64,000 nt of DNA from Rhodopirellula bahusiensis (GCF_002727185.1 NZ_NIZW01000006.1:248001-312000), one strand, 5' to 3'; shown: positions 17,419 through 25,757, numbered from the stretch's first letter. Notes: generated by a model from the sequence alone, not told the origin. Numbers and translations are program-made.

Positions 17419-18187
17419 GGCAAGTCTCTATTACGTAACGGGAACCGATACCGAGGTTGGCAAAACGTACTGCACCGCGAAAACGGTCGAGCGGATGATG
17501 GAGTGCGGGCAGCGGGTCGGGGTCTACAAACCGGTGGCCAGCGGTTGCGTAGTGCGACCCGACGGCGAACGGTATAGTGTCGATGCGACGACGCTCTGGC
17601 AAGCGGCAGGACGTCCCAAAAACATCGACGCGGTTTGCCCTCAACGATTCATCGCCGCTTTGTCGCCACCGCGATCGGCTGCGAAGGAAGGGACCCAAGT
17701 TGATACGCGGCGTCTGCGAGATGGTTTAGCGGTTTGGTGCGATGGCGAATTTGATGTCGTCATGATCGAAGGAGCCGGCGGACTCTTCAGCCCAATCAGT
17801 GACGACTGGTTGAACATCGACTTGGCGATTGAAATGAAACGTTGGAGCGAACAACACGGGCACTCCTTTGAGTTGCTGCTCGTCGCCCCCGACCGGCTGG
17901 GAGTGTTGCATCATGTCATCTCAACCTCGCGAGCCGCGGCGGCAGCAGGGATGCCAATCATTGGCTGGATACTGAATCGAATCGATGATTTCCCGGACGA
18001 GTCAACGCAAACCAATGCCGAAGATCTGCTTCATTGGTGCGCGATACCGATGATCGCATCAGTACAGCATCCAGGTGGCCGTTTGGTCGTGTTTTCCGGG
18101 GCGAACCGCGACAACCCCACGCCGGAAACGTCCCGTGAAACTGCCGGCTGTGTGAATTTTTTCAATCAAACAACGTTTCGGCGTTGA
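17417..18187 (+). CDS. bioD: Dethiobiotin synthetase
   Basis: 256 aa from ATG 17417. The P-loop GTDTEVGKT (residues 9-17), YKPVASGC and VMIEGAGGLFSPI are BioD hallmarks; the enzyme uses ATP and CO2 to close the ureido ring of dethiobiotin. An ATG at 17402 would add five residues and increase the overlap with aguB. No other bio gene is nearby. The chosen start shares two bases with the start codon of aguB on the other strand, so each promoter must lie inside the neighbouring gene or the mRNAs have almost no leader. Confidence 0.9.
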   Translation: MASLYYVTGTDTEVGKTYCTAKTVERMMECGQRVGVYKPVASGCVVRPDGERYSVDATTLWQAAGRPKNIDAVCPQRFIAALSPPRSAAKEGTQVDTRRLRDGLAVWCDGEFDVVMIEGAGGLFSPISDDWLNIDLAIEMKRWSEQHGHSFELLLVAPDRLGVLHHVISTSRAAAAAGMPIIGWILNRIDDFPDESTQTNAEDLLHWCAIPMIASVQHPGGRLVVFSGANRDNPTPETSRETAGCVNFFNQTTFRR

Positions 18188-18286
18188 CACTCATTTGTCG
18201 CCAGTGGTACCCCACTTTCAACGGCAAGGGCATTCCCACCGCCGTCCCACCTTCACCCACGCAAAGTTGGGCTTCACCATCCAAAC

Positions 18287-18418
18287 ATAAGTTTCGTTGA
18301 CAAGAAATCGTTTGCGGGAATGGTTTCTTCGTCGGTTCACTCCGACGGAAGCATTTGCACTCGCTGCGACGGTTACTGGGTCAATCGTCTCAGCGTTTTG
18401 CTTCTCAACGAAACTTAT
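18287..18418. repeat. 132-base segment with 14-bp terminal inverted repeats (MITE-like)
   Basis: ATAAGTTTCGTTGA at 18287-18300 is the exact reverse complement of TCAACGAAACTTAT at 18405-18418; allowing one mismatch the match extends inward to 18 bases. The interior (104 bases) codes for nothing I recognise. I see no clear target-site duplication, so the mobile-element reading is only suggested by shape. Confidence 0.5.
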
Positions 18419-18422
18419 CTGC

Positions 18423-18455
18423 GCACCGGAGCGTCGGTCACCGACGCTCCGGTGC
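18423..18455. repeat. 33-base palindrome, 16-bp arms around one base
   Basis: Left arm GCACCGGAGCGTCGGT (18423-18438) and right arm ACCGACGCTCCGGTGC (18440-18455) are perfectly complementary with a single C between them. It lies just upstream of the ATG at 18475, where it could form a hairpin in the leader or serve as a protein-binding site; no U-tract follows. Confidence 0.8.
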
Positions 18456-18474
18456 CAGGATACAAATCTTCCTC

Positions 18475-19581
18475 ATGTCATCGAACGAACCAACAGACGA
18501 CGACCGAGAGGAAGAAAACGATTCGCCTGAAGAGGAGTCCCCGGTTTCGGAAGACTCAGGCGAATCCACCGCTGAATCGCCGACCGACCAAGACGAGGAT
18601 GAATTGGGCGATGTCGTTGAAACAGACGACGAAGATCAACCGCCCAAGCGAATCAGCCTGAAAGAGCGATTGATCACCCTCTGCACGCCCACGAAGCTCG
18701 GCGTCAGCATCGCTGTGGTCGCGATCATCGGACTGGCCTGGTGGGCGACACGACCGATCGAACCGCCCAAACCGCCGGAGAAGCCGCCCGAACCGGATGA
18801 GCTCTACGCTCAACAGATCGAACAGATTCTCAGCGGCGATTCGACTCAACTGCACGCGACCTCGTATGAAATCGACGATGCCAAGCTGCTCCTGATTCCT
18901 CTGGAAGAATTGGAGAAGGCGGCGGAGCAGCGGCAACTGGACTTGCTCGCCGATGAAGCAAGTTCGGAGGACGACGCCGCGACGGACGAGTCCTCCTCGG
19001 AAGAAGCTCCACTGCCACCTGGAAGCTCATTCACAGGATCCAGCCGCGAGTCCGACGAACCAGAAGTCGCCGAGCTTCCCAAGCTGGACACGGTGCTGAT
19101 TGACGAAGGCGTGATCACCGACGAGGGCATGGTCACCATCGCGAAAATTCCGGAACTCCGGCATTTGAGATTGAGGCTTTCGCCAATCACCGACGAAGGC
19201 TTGAAGCCCTTGCTCGAACGCAAGTCGATTTGGTTTCTAAACCTGCCACACAGCAGACTAACCGAAAAAGGAATCCGCTCGCTATCGGAACTTCCAAAGC
19301 TGCGTCAGCTGCGAATCGGATCAACATTGCTGGGCAACGACATTGGACGTGCCCTTCTGGAAGTGAAGTCGCTGCGGGGTCTGCACTTAATTGGAGTGCC
19401 ACTTTCAGATGAAGGCCTGAAGATTATCGTCGAGCTTCCGCACTTGGAGTCGTTGTACTTGGACGACGCTGCGATCACTGAATCCGGCTGGGATTGGTTG
19501 TTCCAAAACCATCCTCAGTTGCACGTCCATATCAACCAACGCCATCACGACCGAGACCCGCAGCACCACAAGCACGAGTAA
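18475..19581 (+). CDS. Single-pass membrane protein with leucine-rich-repeat-like domain
   Basis: 368 aa from ATG 18475; longer in-frame starts would run through the palindrome and give an unlikely Arg/Ser-rich N-terminus. Order: very acidic N-terminus (1-58), one transmembrane segment (about 74-92), a Pro-rich stretch (PPKPPEKPPEPDE), a helical part, another acidic Ser-rich linker, and about five repeats (about 210-365) of the form ITDEGxxxIxxxPxLRxLxL. These look like RNI/F-box-type LRRs common in planctomycetes. The acidic N-terminus is probably cytoplasmic and the repeats outside the inner membrane. Function unknown. The tail is His-rich (HHDRDPQHHKHE). Confidence 0.7.
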   Translation: MSSNEPTDDDREEENDSPEEESPVSEDSGESTAESPTDQDEDELGDVVETDDEDQPPKRISLKERLITLCTPTKLGVSIAVVAIIGLAWWATRPIEPPKPPEKPPEPDELYAQQIEQILSGDSTQLHATSYEIDDAKLLLIPLEELEKAAEQRQLDLLADEASSEDDAATDESSSEEAPLPPGSSFTGSSRESDEPEVAELPKLDTVLIDEGVITDEGMVTIAKIPELRHLRLRLSPITDEGLKPLLERKSIWFLNLPHSRLTEKGIRSLSELPKLRQLRIGSTLLGNDIGRALLEVKSLRGLHLIGVPLSDEGLKIIVELPHLESLYLDDAAITESGWDWLFQNHPQLHVHINQRHHDRDPQHHKHE

Positions 19582-19639
19582 CGCCCATCGCGGCATCGTG
19601 ACGATCTCAATCAACGTCACTTATTGCCGCGGCCAAGCC

Positions 19640-20914
19640 TCAGGCGTCCGGCTGGGCGGAACCTTCGCACTCAACAAACTCGAGCGGTTGTTGCTCGCTG
19701 GTGTCGGCGACACGGATAGCAAGTTCGCCCCGCAAGATTTTTCGGAACGCGGTTCCAACGATGTCACCGCGCCATCCCTTCAGCAGCGATGGGGTCGGTG
19801 TTCCACGACGCGGATCCAATTCGTACGATAGCAACTCTTTGACATCATCGGAATTGCCAACGATGGCGGGTGCCAGTTTCTGCTGGCGGCTGATGCAAGC
19901 GATCGAGGTGGATAGAAATTGGCTCAACATCGGCGAAGCACTCCGCGAGCGTCCACGAGTTCGACGCGGCAAGTGTTCGTCGGGAACGTCGAGCGCTGCT
20001 GCGATGGCGGCCCCAATTTCGTCGTATTGATCGTTGTACCCACGCCGTTCCATGCCGCGAATGTTGCGGATTTTCTTGACGTCGGGCGATCCTTTTTTGG
20101 CCAATTCGACCATCAAGTCATCCCGCATCACGCGGCGAGGCAAACGGTTCTTGCTGCGAGCGATCTCTTCTCGCCAACGCCACAGGTGGCGAATGATTTC
20201 CAATTGCCGCGGTTTCAAACCAGAACTGCCGCTGACGCGTTGCCAGTTCTCACTTTCTTCCGCGTCGATGACTTTCTTTTGCAGCCGATCCGTTTCTTCA
20301 TCCAACCAAGCGACACGATCGAGTGCTTCGACATCGGCCACCAGTTTGGAATGCATCTCCGCGAGCGTCGTCACGTCGTGCAACGCGTATGTCAATTGAT
20401 CTTTCGTCAGCGGCCGGTGACGCCAATTCGTTCGCGTTTCACCTTTGGGAAGCGTTTGCCCCACCAATTTTTGAACCAGAGTCGCCAACGAAGCGGGGTA
20501 CTCGATCCCAACAAATCCGGCAGCCAACTGAGTGTCGAACAACCCTGAGATAGGCCGGCCTGTGTACCGATACGCGAACCGAATTTCCTCGCGTGCAGCG
20601 TGCGCAATCACGACTCGGCTGCCTGGTTCAATCTGGTCGTCGGTCAGGATGTCCCAAAACGGTTTGGTGTCGCCGACCGTGTACGGATCGATCACCGCGA
20701 GGTGTTTCCCCGCGGCGACTTGGACCAAACAAAGTTCAGGCCGATAGCAATCCTCGGAAACGAATTCTGTGTCGAAGCCGATGACCGGTTCATCCACAAT
20801 GTCATCGCAAAATTGAGCGAACTGCGTGGGCGTTTCGATGGATTCGTAGTTCACCGCGGCAAATCCGGTGTCTTGTTGGGCGACATTGATTTCACGTAAG
20901 TTGCGTCCCTGCAA
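19640..20914 (-). CDS. rnd: Ribonuclease D-like 3'-5' exonuclease
   Basis: 424 aa. The DEDDy nuclease fold is shown by Exo I FDTEF (D48, E50), Exo II at IAHAAREEIRF and Exo III YALHD (Y176, D180), followed by HRDC-type helices (about 215-300 and beyond). RNase D trims tRNA and other small RNA 3' ends. Oddity: in the Exo II position, where E. coli has HAGSED, this protein has HAAREE, so the usual metal-binding Asp is Glu110. The rest, including the WRHRPLTKDQLTYALHDV block, is well kept. Start gives MQGRNLREIN; a later start is possible but would have to lie before residue 30. Confidence 0.87.
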   Translation of the reverse strand: MQGRNLREINVAQQDTGFAAVNYESIETPTQFAQFCDDIVDEPVIGFDTEFVSEDCYRPELCLVQVAAGKHLAVIDPYTVGDTKPFWDILTDDQIEPGSRVVIAHAAREEIRFAYRYTGRPISGLFDTQLAAGFVGIEYPASLATLVQKLVGQTLPKGETRTNWRHRPLTKDQLTYALHDVTTLAEMHSKLVADVEALDRVAWLDEETDRLQKKVIDAEESENWQRVSGSSGLKPRQLEIIRHLWRWREEIARSKNRLPRRVMRDDLMVELAKKGSPDVKKIRNIRGMERRGYNDQYDEIGAAIAAALDVPDEHLPRRTRGRSRSASPMLSQFLSTSIACISRQQKLAPAIVGNSDDVKELLSYELDPRRGTPTPSLLKGWRGDIVGTAFRKILRGELAIRVADTSEQQPLEFVECEGSAQPDA

Positions 20915-21005
20915 CGCTGTTTAGACGATGACTGTAACTTGCCAGCCGCTTCGGGTCGATCGGATGTAGTGGTAGCCCGGATCAGAATGCCACGAAGGAA
21001 TTCGA

Positions 21006-21803
21006 ATGGAGCCGAAGCCCCCCCGCCAAAGATTGGTGCCCTCGACAAACGAGGCTGGCCCCATCCGAGTGGGAGCGTCTGATTCATTCGATCCTGAATT
21101 GCTCGTCAGCGTGCGGGATATAGAGGAGGCCGAAACTGCCGTCTCTGCAGGTGTCAGCATTGTGGATTTCAAAGAACCTTCGCGAGGAGCACTGGCGGCT
21201 TGCGACCCGAAGGTTTGGAACGAGGCAGCCAAGCAATTCGCAGCAGCGATGCCTGAAGACCGCCACATTCGACTGTCGGCGGCACTGGGCGAATCGGACT
21301 CGGGCCCGGAACTGGGCTCGCTCGTTCCACCAGAGTTCTCTTTTGCGAAGGTCGGTCCGAGCGGGTGCTCGACAGCACAAAAACTCAGTTCCCTATGGGG
21401 TTCGATTCGATTGCCACAATCGGTGGAACTGGTGCCGGTCGCTTATGCGGATCACGTTGCCTCAGGAACGATCTGCCCTGAACAAGTTCTTGAGCTGGTG
21501 ATCAAATCAGGGCAGCGTCGAATGCTGGTCGATACGTTCATCAAGGACGGGCGAACACTGATCGACCATTTCGCGATCGAACAAATGAGATCGCTGGTGA
21601 GCATGGCACACTGCCACGGAGTCTGGTTGGCGATGGCGGGGTCGATCCGGCTACGCGAGATGCAGTCGCTGGTCACCACGGGCGTGCGTCCGGATTGCTG
21701 GGGCGTCCGCGGAGACGTTTGCGATCATCGCGATCGATCTGGGCGGCTGGATCCGGAAAGAATCGGATTGTGGCAAAACGCGATGGCTCTTCAAGCGAGC
21801 TGA
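21006..21803 (+). CDS. MfnB-like (5-formylfuran-3-yl)methyl phosphate synthase (DUF556)
   Basis: 265 aa TIM-barrel protein. After a 35-residue extension the family pattern appears: LLVSVRDIEEAETAVSAG, VDFKEPSRGALAA, a central FAKVG, VAYAD, MLVDTFIKDGRTL, WLAMAGSIRL and CWGVRGDVCDHRDRSG. The Lys of DFKEP and the Lys of FIKDG correspond to conserved active-site lysines. In methanogens MfnB condenses two glyceraldehyde-3-phosphates to the furan of methanofuran; bacteria with tetrahydromethanopterin-linked C1 metabolism carry homologues. Planctomycetes are known to have such C1 genes. No other C1 gene is in the window, so the role is inferred from the family. Confidence 0.82.
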   Translation: MEPKPPRQRLVPSTNEAGPIRVGASDSFDPELLVSVRDIEEAETAVSAGVSIVDFKEPSRGALAACDPKVWNEAAKQFAAAMPEDRHIRLSAALGESDSGPELGSLVPPEFSFAKVGPSGCSTAQKLSSLWGSIRLPQSVELVPVAYADHVASGTICPEQVLELVIKSGQRRMLVDTFIKDGRTLIDHFAIEQMRSLVSMAHCHGVWLAMAGSIRLREMQSLVTTGVRPDCWGVRGDVCDHRDRSGRLDPERIGLWQNAMALQAS

Positions 21804-21856
21804 AGACGCAACCGATCACTTGGCGAGCAAAGCTAAATCACAAACGACGATTGAAC

Positions 21857-21892
21857 AAAAAAACGCCCGACTGCGAGAAGCGACCGGGCGTT
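21857..21892 (-). terminator. Rho-independent terminator of tig
   Basis: Read on the minus strand, AACGCCCG (21892-21885) pairs with CGGGCGTT (21869-21862) around a 15-base loop, followed by a run of seven T (21863-21857). It lies 27 bases past the tig stop codon. Confidence 0.85.
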
Positions 21893-21918
21893 GATGCGAT
21901 TGGAAATGGGACTCGAAA

Positions 21919-23439
21919 TCAGTCCTTTTCTTTTTCCTGTTTGTCTTCAGGTTCAGCACCCTTCGGAGTGTTGTCATCGTACTTGGCTGCTGGGATCGCT
22001 TCGTGATCCTTGGTTGGCAACACTTCGTGATCGATGGCGAACTCTTCGTTCTTCTCCTCAGCTTCTTTTTCCACCGGCTCATCGGTGACGGTCGCTGCTT
22101 CGGAGATCATTTCAATGACCTTGCGTTCAACGATCTGATTGCGAAGAGCATCCATTTGACCGGTCTTTTCCAAGCGAGCACGCACACGACGTGGCGATGA
22201 ATCACTTTGCTCGGCGATCAACTGGATTTCAGTCTCGTACTCTTGAGGTTCAGCGTCGACCTTTTCTTCGTCGGCGATTTGCTCAAGGATGAAGTGCTCA
22301 CGCAACGAGGACTCGGTTCCTTGTTGCATGTTTTGCTTGCTGGCGTTGACGAAGCGACGAATCATGTCGTCATCAAAACCGCTGCGACGGAACTCAAGAA
22401 CCTTGCGGTCGAGTTCTCGTTTCATTTGGCGACGAACCAAGGTTGGTGGCAATTCGAAATCTGCTGAATCCAGCAACTTCTCGATGATGCTGCCACGCAT
22501 CGCTTGCTCGGTGCGGAAATTGGCTTGACGCTCCAGCGACGAACGCACGAATTCGCGAAGTTCGCTTTCGTTTTCGAACTCGCCCAACTCGTCGAGGAAT
22601 TCAGCAGTCAGTTCGGGCAACTGCTCTTTCATGACTTCGACAACCGTGAAGGTTGCGTCGACTTCTTTGCCTTGCATTTCTTCGTTGGCGTGACCTTCAC
22701 CCAGTTTGACCTTGGCGGTCACTGAGTCGCCTTCTTTGCAATCCTTCATCAGTTCGCCGAAGTTTTCGCAAACTGCATCGGAAAGACTGAGGCGGCTCGC
22801 CAACGTGACATGCTCTTCTTCCATCTCGGAGATGGTTTTGTCACCGTCGGTGAATTTCGCGGTGATCAACAAACGATCGCCGAGCTCGGCGGGTGCGTCG
22901 CTGGCTTCCAGCGAAGCGTAGCGTGAGAGGACGCGTTGGAGTGCGGCGTCGACGTCTTCTTCGGAGATCGTTTCGACGGGCTTCTTCAGTTCCAGTTTCT
23001 TCCAATCCGGAGTGTCAAACTCAGGTCGGACTTCAATGCTGAACTGATATTTGAATTCACCTTTTTCGGGCAACTCAATCGACTCGTATTCGAAGTCGGG
23101 TTCGCCGATCGCCGAGAACTCAGCGTCCTCGGTGACTTTGGCCAAGCTGTCCATCAACAGCGAACCTTTGACGCGATCTTCGATGCGGTCTTTGAATTGC
23201 TTTTCAACCAACTTGCGTGGTGCACGACCGGCACGGAACCCGGGAACCTGAGCTTCAGGAACCAATTCGTCGTACGCGTCCTTCATGTAGCGATCCACTT
23301 CGCCACGTGGGATGGTGACAACGACCTCCCGCAAACAGGCATGAGGTTTGGTAACCTCCATGTTCAACTGCAGCGGGTCTTTGACGGGAACAGCCGCGTC
23401 TTCGGCGGGCGTGGAATCGGTGTCGAAAGACGTGGACAT
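21919..23439 (-). CDS. tig: Trigger factor
   Basis: 506 aa from ATG 23439, which puts the ribosome-binding domain at the N-terminus as usual; an upstream in-frame start would add 81 residues unlike the family. Ribosome-docking helix region: VPGFRAGRAPRKLVEKQF, close to the GFRxGKxP signature. A PPIase-like domain is followed by the long helical chaperone domain, then an acidic Lys/Glu-rich tail (EEKNEEFAIDHEV and onward) of about 40 residues that is longer than in E. coli. It assists folding of nascent chains at the ribosome exit. The clpP/clpX genes that often follow tig are absent on this side; the gene appears monocistronic with its own terminator. Confidence 0.93.
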   Translation of the reverse strand: MSTSFDTDSTPAEDAAVPVKDPLQLNMEVTKPHACLREVVVTIPRGEVDRYMKDAYDELVPEAQVPGFRAGRAPRKLVEKQFKDRIEDRVKGSLLMDSLAKVTEDAEFSAIGEPDFEYESIELPEKGEFKYQFSIEVRPEFDTPDWKKLELKKPVETISEEDVDAALQRVLSRYASLEASDAPAELGDRLLITAKFTDGDKTISEMEEEHVTLASRLSLSDAVCENFGELMKDCKEGDSVTAKVKLGEGHANEEMQGKEVDATFTVVEVMKEQLPELTAEFLDELGEFENESELREFVRSSLERQANFRTEQAMRGSIIEKLLDSADFELPPTLVRRQMKRELDRKVLEFRRSGFDDDMIRRFVNASKQNMQQGTESSLREHFILEQIADEEKVDAEPQEYETEIQLIAEQSDSSPRRVRARLEKTGQMDALRNQIVERKVIEMISEAATVTDEPVEKEAEEKNEEFAIDHEVLPTKDHEAIPAAKYDDNTPKGAEPEDKQEKEKD

Positions 23440-23645
23440 CCTGATTTTGAACCTTGTGTTAGGAAAACGAATCGATCGAACCGGAACTGGCTCTCGATTA
23501 CTTCGGGAAGCGAAATCGAATGGACCGGGGTGATCGGACGCTTCGACCGGGGGGCCACCTTCTGCAGGGGCCGTTTCATGTAGCGGCAAAGTGTAGTGTT
23601 TTCCGGCGACGATCGACAAGCGGTTAAAAATCCTTTCAAGTCGAC

Positions 23646-23673
23646 TTGCGACAAATCCGATGGTTCCTATACT
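23646..23673 (+). promoter_or_regulatory. Sigma-70-type promoter of tRNA-Gly
   Basis: TTGCGA (23646-23651), 16 bases, then TATACT (23668-23673). The -10 matches the consensus at five of six bases and the -35 at four. It would start transcription about 13 bases before the tRNA 5' end. Confidence 0.5.
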
Positions 23674-23693
23674 GTGCCCCACACAACTGAAAC

Positions 23694-23766
23694 GCGGCTG
23701 TAGCTCAGTTGGCAGAGCATCACGTTGCCAACGTGATTGTCGTCGGTTCGAATCCGATCAGCCGCT
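23694..23766 (+). tRNA. tRNA-Gly (anticodon GCC)
   Basis: A 73-base cloverleaf. Acceptor arms GCGGCTG (23694-23700) and CAGCCGC (23759-23765) pair fully, with T as discriminator. D-arm stem GCTC/GAGC; anticodon stem TCACG/CGTGA around loop TTGCCAA, anticodon GCC; T-arm loop TTCGAAT with stem GTCGG/CCGAT. The CCA end is not encoded and must be added by a nucleotidyltransferase. It stands alone between tig and the fabH-like gene. Confidence 0.95.
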
Positions 23767-23774
23767 CTTCAAGA

Positions 23775-23807
23775 CCACGCCCGAACATAACCGGGCGTGG
23801 TTTTTTT
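23775..23807 (+). terminator. Rho-independent terminator of tRNA-Gly
   Basis: CCACGCCCG (23775-23783) pairs with CGGGCGTGG (23792-23800) around an 8-base loop and is followed by seven T (23801-23807), 9 bases past the tRNA 3' end. Confidence 0.9.
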
Positions 23808-23926
23808 ATGCCCATCGGGTCGGATCCCCGTTTGCGAGTTGCCGTTGATGCGGAATGGCTGGTACGCTTCCGCGTTCTTTCAATTAACACACGTCAGTTT
23901 TCTTTAGCCTCTTCGCCGAGACGAAC

Positions 23927-24937
23927 GTGCCTCACGCCCAGATTGGTCCCATCTCGGTGCATCTTCCAGAACATGTGGAAGACAATGCGACGCTGAAGGA
24001 ACAGTTCCCCTCGTGGGACCTAGACTTGATCGCGGAAAAGACGGGCATCCAGCAACGGCACATTGCGAAGCCGGACGAAACCGCGGCGGATTTGGCAGTT
24101 CATGCGTGCGAGCAATTGTTCGAACGCGAAAATCTGGATCGGTCGACGATCGATTTCGTGCTGCTGTGCACCCAGACACCCGACTACCCACTGCCGACCA
24201 CCGCGTGCTTGCTGCAGGATCGACTTGGGCTTCGGACGCAGTGCGGTGCGATTGACTTCAATCTTGGCTGCAGCGGGTTCGTCTACGGCACCGCGATGGC
24301 AGACGGTTTGATCCGGACTGGCGTCGCGAAGAATGTTTTGCTGGTCACGGCGGAAACCTACAGCAAATACATCGATGAAAATGATCGCAGTCTGCGGACG
24401 ATCTTCGGGGACGCTGCCGCAGCAACCTTGATCACTCCCGCCGACCAGCCTTCCCTGTGGGGATATCAGTTCGGCAGTGATGGCAGCGGCGCCGACATGC
24501 TAATCGTCGGAAACGGCGGCAGCCGTCCGGCGGAAGATGCCATTCCGCCACGTCACCGCAAACGCTGGAAGAGCCGGCTGTACATGGACGGCCCCAGCTT
24601 GATCAACTTCACCGTTGAGGCCATCCCAAGGTTGGTTGACGAAATTTTGGCGGAAAACGGGTTGTCGGACGACAAGATTGGCCATTACCTGTTCCACCAG
24701 GCCACTTGGAAGATGCTGGATCAGCTTCGGAAGCGGATGGACATTTCCCCGGAAAGGCTGCCGGTCGATCTGGAAGATGTTGGAAATACAGTATCCTGCA
24801 CGTTGCCCATTTTGATCGACCGAATGCGACGGCGCGACGAACTGATTCGAGACGCAACCAATGTCCTGGTGGGCTTCGGTGTTGGACTGTCTTGGGGCGG
24901 GTGCCTCTGGCAAGATCAATACCGAGACCAGTCCTGA
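23927..24937 (+). CDS. 3-oxoacyl-ACP synthase III (FabH-like)
   Basis: 336 aa, GTG start. The thiolase-fold triad is C115 (FNLGCSGFVYG), H257 (FHQAT) and N287 (VGNTVSCTLPI), as in FabH. Family blocks IDFVLLCTQTPDYPLP and IFGDAAAATLI are also present. FabH joins acetyl- or another acyl-CoA to malonyl-ACP to start fatty acid synthesis. Since no other fab gene is near, this could instead be a FabH paralogue making a special starter or ketone; the sequence alone does not decide. The yqgE gene starts 40 bases downstream, suggesting a shared transcript. Confidence 0.85.
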   Translation: MPHAQIGPISVHLPEHVEDNATLKEQFPSWDLDLIAEKTGIQQRHIAKPDETAADLAVHACEQLFERENLDRSTIDFVLLCTQTPDYPLPTTACLLQDRLGLRTQCGAIDFNLGCSGFVYGTAMADGLIRTGVAKNVLLVTAETYSKYIDENDRSLRTIFGDAAAATLITPADQPSLWGYQFGSDGSGADMLIVGNGGSRPAEDAIPPRHRKRWKSRLYMDGPSLINFTVEAIPRLVDEILAENGLSDDKIGHYLFHQATWKMLDQLRKRMDISPERLPVDLEDVGNTVSCTLPILIDRMRRRDELIRDATNVLVGFGVGLSWGGCLWQDQYRDQS

Positions 24938-24977
24938 ATTTGTCCACTCAGTTGCCGGCTCACAATCCGGGCTTGAG

Positions 24978-25757
24978 ATGAAAACATCCCAGAATTGCAC
25001 CGGTTGCTTCCTGATCGCGTCACCGTATTTGCACGATGGCAATTTCTTTCGATCCGTGGTGCTGATCATCCGGCACACGCACGAAGGTGCCTTCGGCGTG
25101 GTGATCAACCGTGCCGGGCCCCAACGATTTGGCGACGTCATCGCAATGAGCGATCCGTCATGGCAAGTCGCCAGCGGCGCGGACTCCAGTTCACCGACGG
25201 CTTCGCCAGACAACTCGTCGACGACGAGTGACTCCGGAGACAAAGACGACGCCACGCCGGACCTTCAAATTCACTCGGATCAAATTTACTTGGGCGGACC
25301 AGTCAACGGCCCCGTGCTGGCTTTGCACAACATCGCTGGCATCGGCGATCCTTGCGGCGCCGACGTCAGTGAAGGTGCCGGCAACGATCCTGCTGGCTCA
25401 AAGACTCAGCTTCATGATCATCCTGCGGAACCCTGGGGGTCGATGTCGATCCAGTGGGCGGATGTTCCGGCTTGGGTGACCTCGGACGAGGATCACTTGC
25501 GACTGCTGGCTCGCCGCGATGACGCAAAGTTGCGATTCGTCGTCGGCTACTCCGGTTGGGGACCAATGCAACTGGAAAACGAACTGGATGAAGGTGGCTG
25601 GCTGATCACGCCCGCTGACACGGAATCTATCTTTGGCCCGTGCGAAGAGGTTTGGGAAAAGCTGGTGCACCGTTGTGGCCAAGCGATCATGAAGGACCTG
25701 ACTCCGGACGTCCCGTTTCCCACCGAGCAACAGGGTTTTGACCCGGGTGTGAACTGA
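24978..25757 (+). CDS. YqgE/AlgH family protein (UPF0301)
   Basis: 259 aa from ATG 24978 (earlier in-frame starts lie inside the fabH-like gene). Family blocks: GCFLIASPYLHDGNFFRSVV, HTHEGAFGVVINR, IYLGGPV, VVGYSGWGPMQLENEL and GGWLITPAD. Compared with the typical length of about 185 aa, it has extra segments: a Ser/Thr/Asp-rich stretch (around residues 70-95) and another insertion after LALHNIAG. Function of the family is unknown; AlgH was linked to alginate regulation in Pseudomonas. The next gene starts right at its stop (TGA then ATG). Confidence 0.88.
   Translation: MKTSQNCTGCFLIASPYLHDGNFFRSVVLIIRHTHEGAFGVVINRAGPQRFGDVIAMSDPSWQVASGADSSSPTASPDNSSTTSDSGDKDDATPDLQIHSDQIYLGGPVNGPVLALHNIAGIGDPCGADVSEGAGNDPAGSKTQLHDHPAEPWGSMSIQWADVPAWVTSDEDHLRLLARRDDAKLRFVVGYSGWGPMQLENELDEGGWLITPADTESIFGPCEEVWEKLVHRCGQAIMKDLTPDVPFPTEQQGFDPGVN

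Larger units (their letters stand above)
18188..18474. other. Gap between bioD and the LRR-like gene, holding two inverted-repeat structures
   Basis: 287 bases with no gene that I can support. It contains a 132-base segment bounded by inverted repeats (18287-18418) and, 4 bases further on, a 33-base near-perfect palindrome (18423-18455) that ends 19 bases before the next start codon. These are listed separately. Confidence 0.6.
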
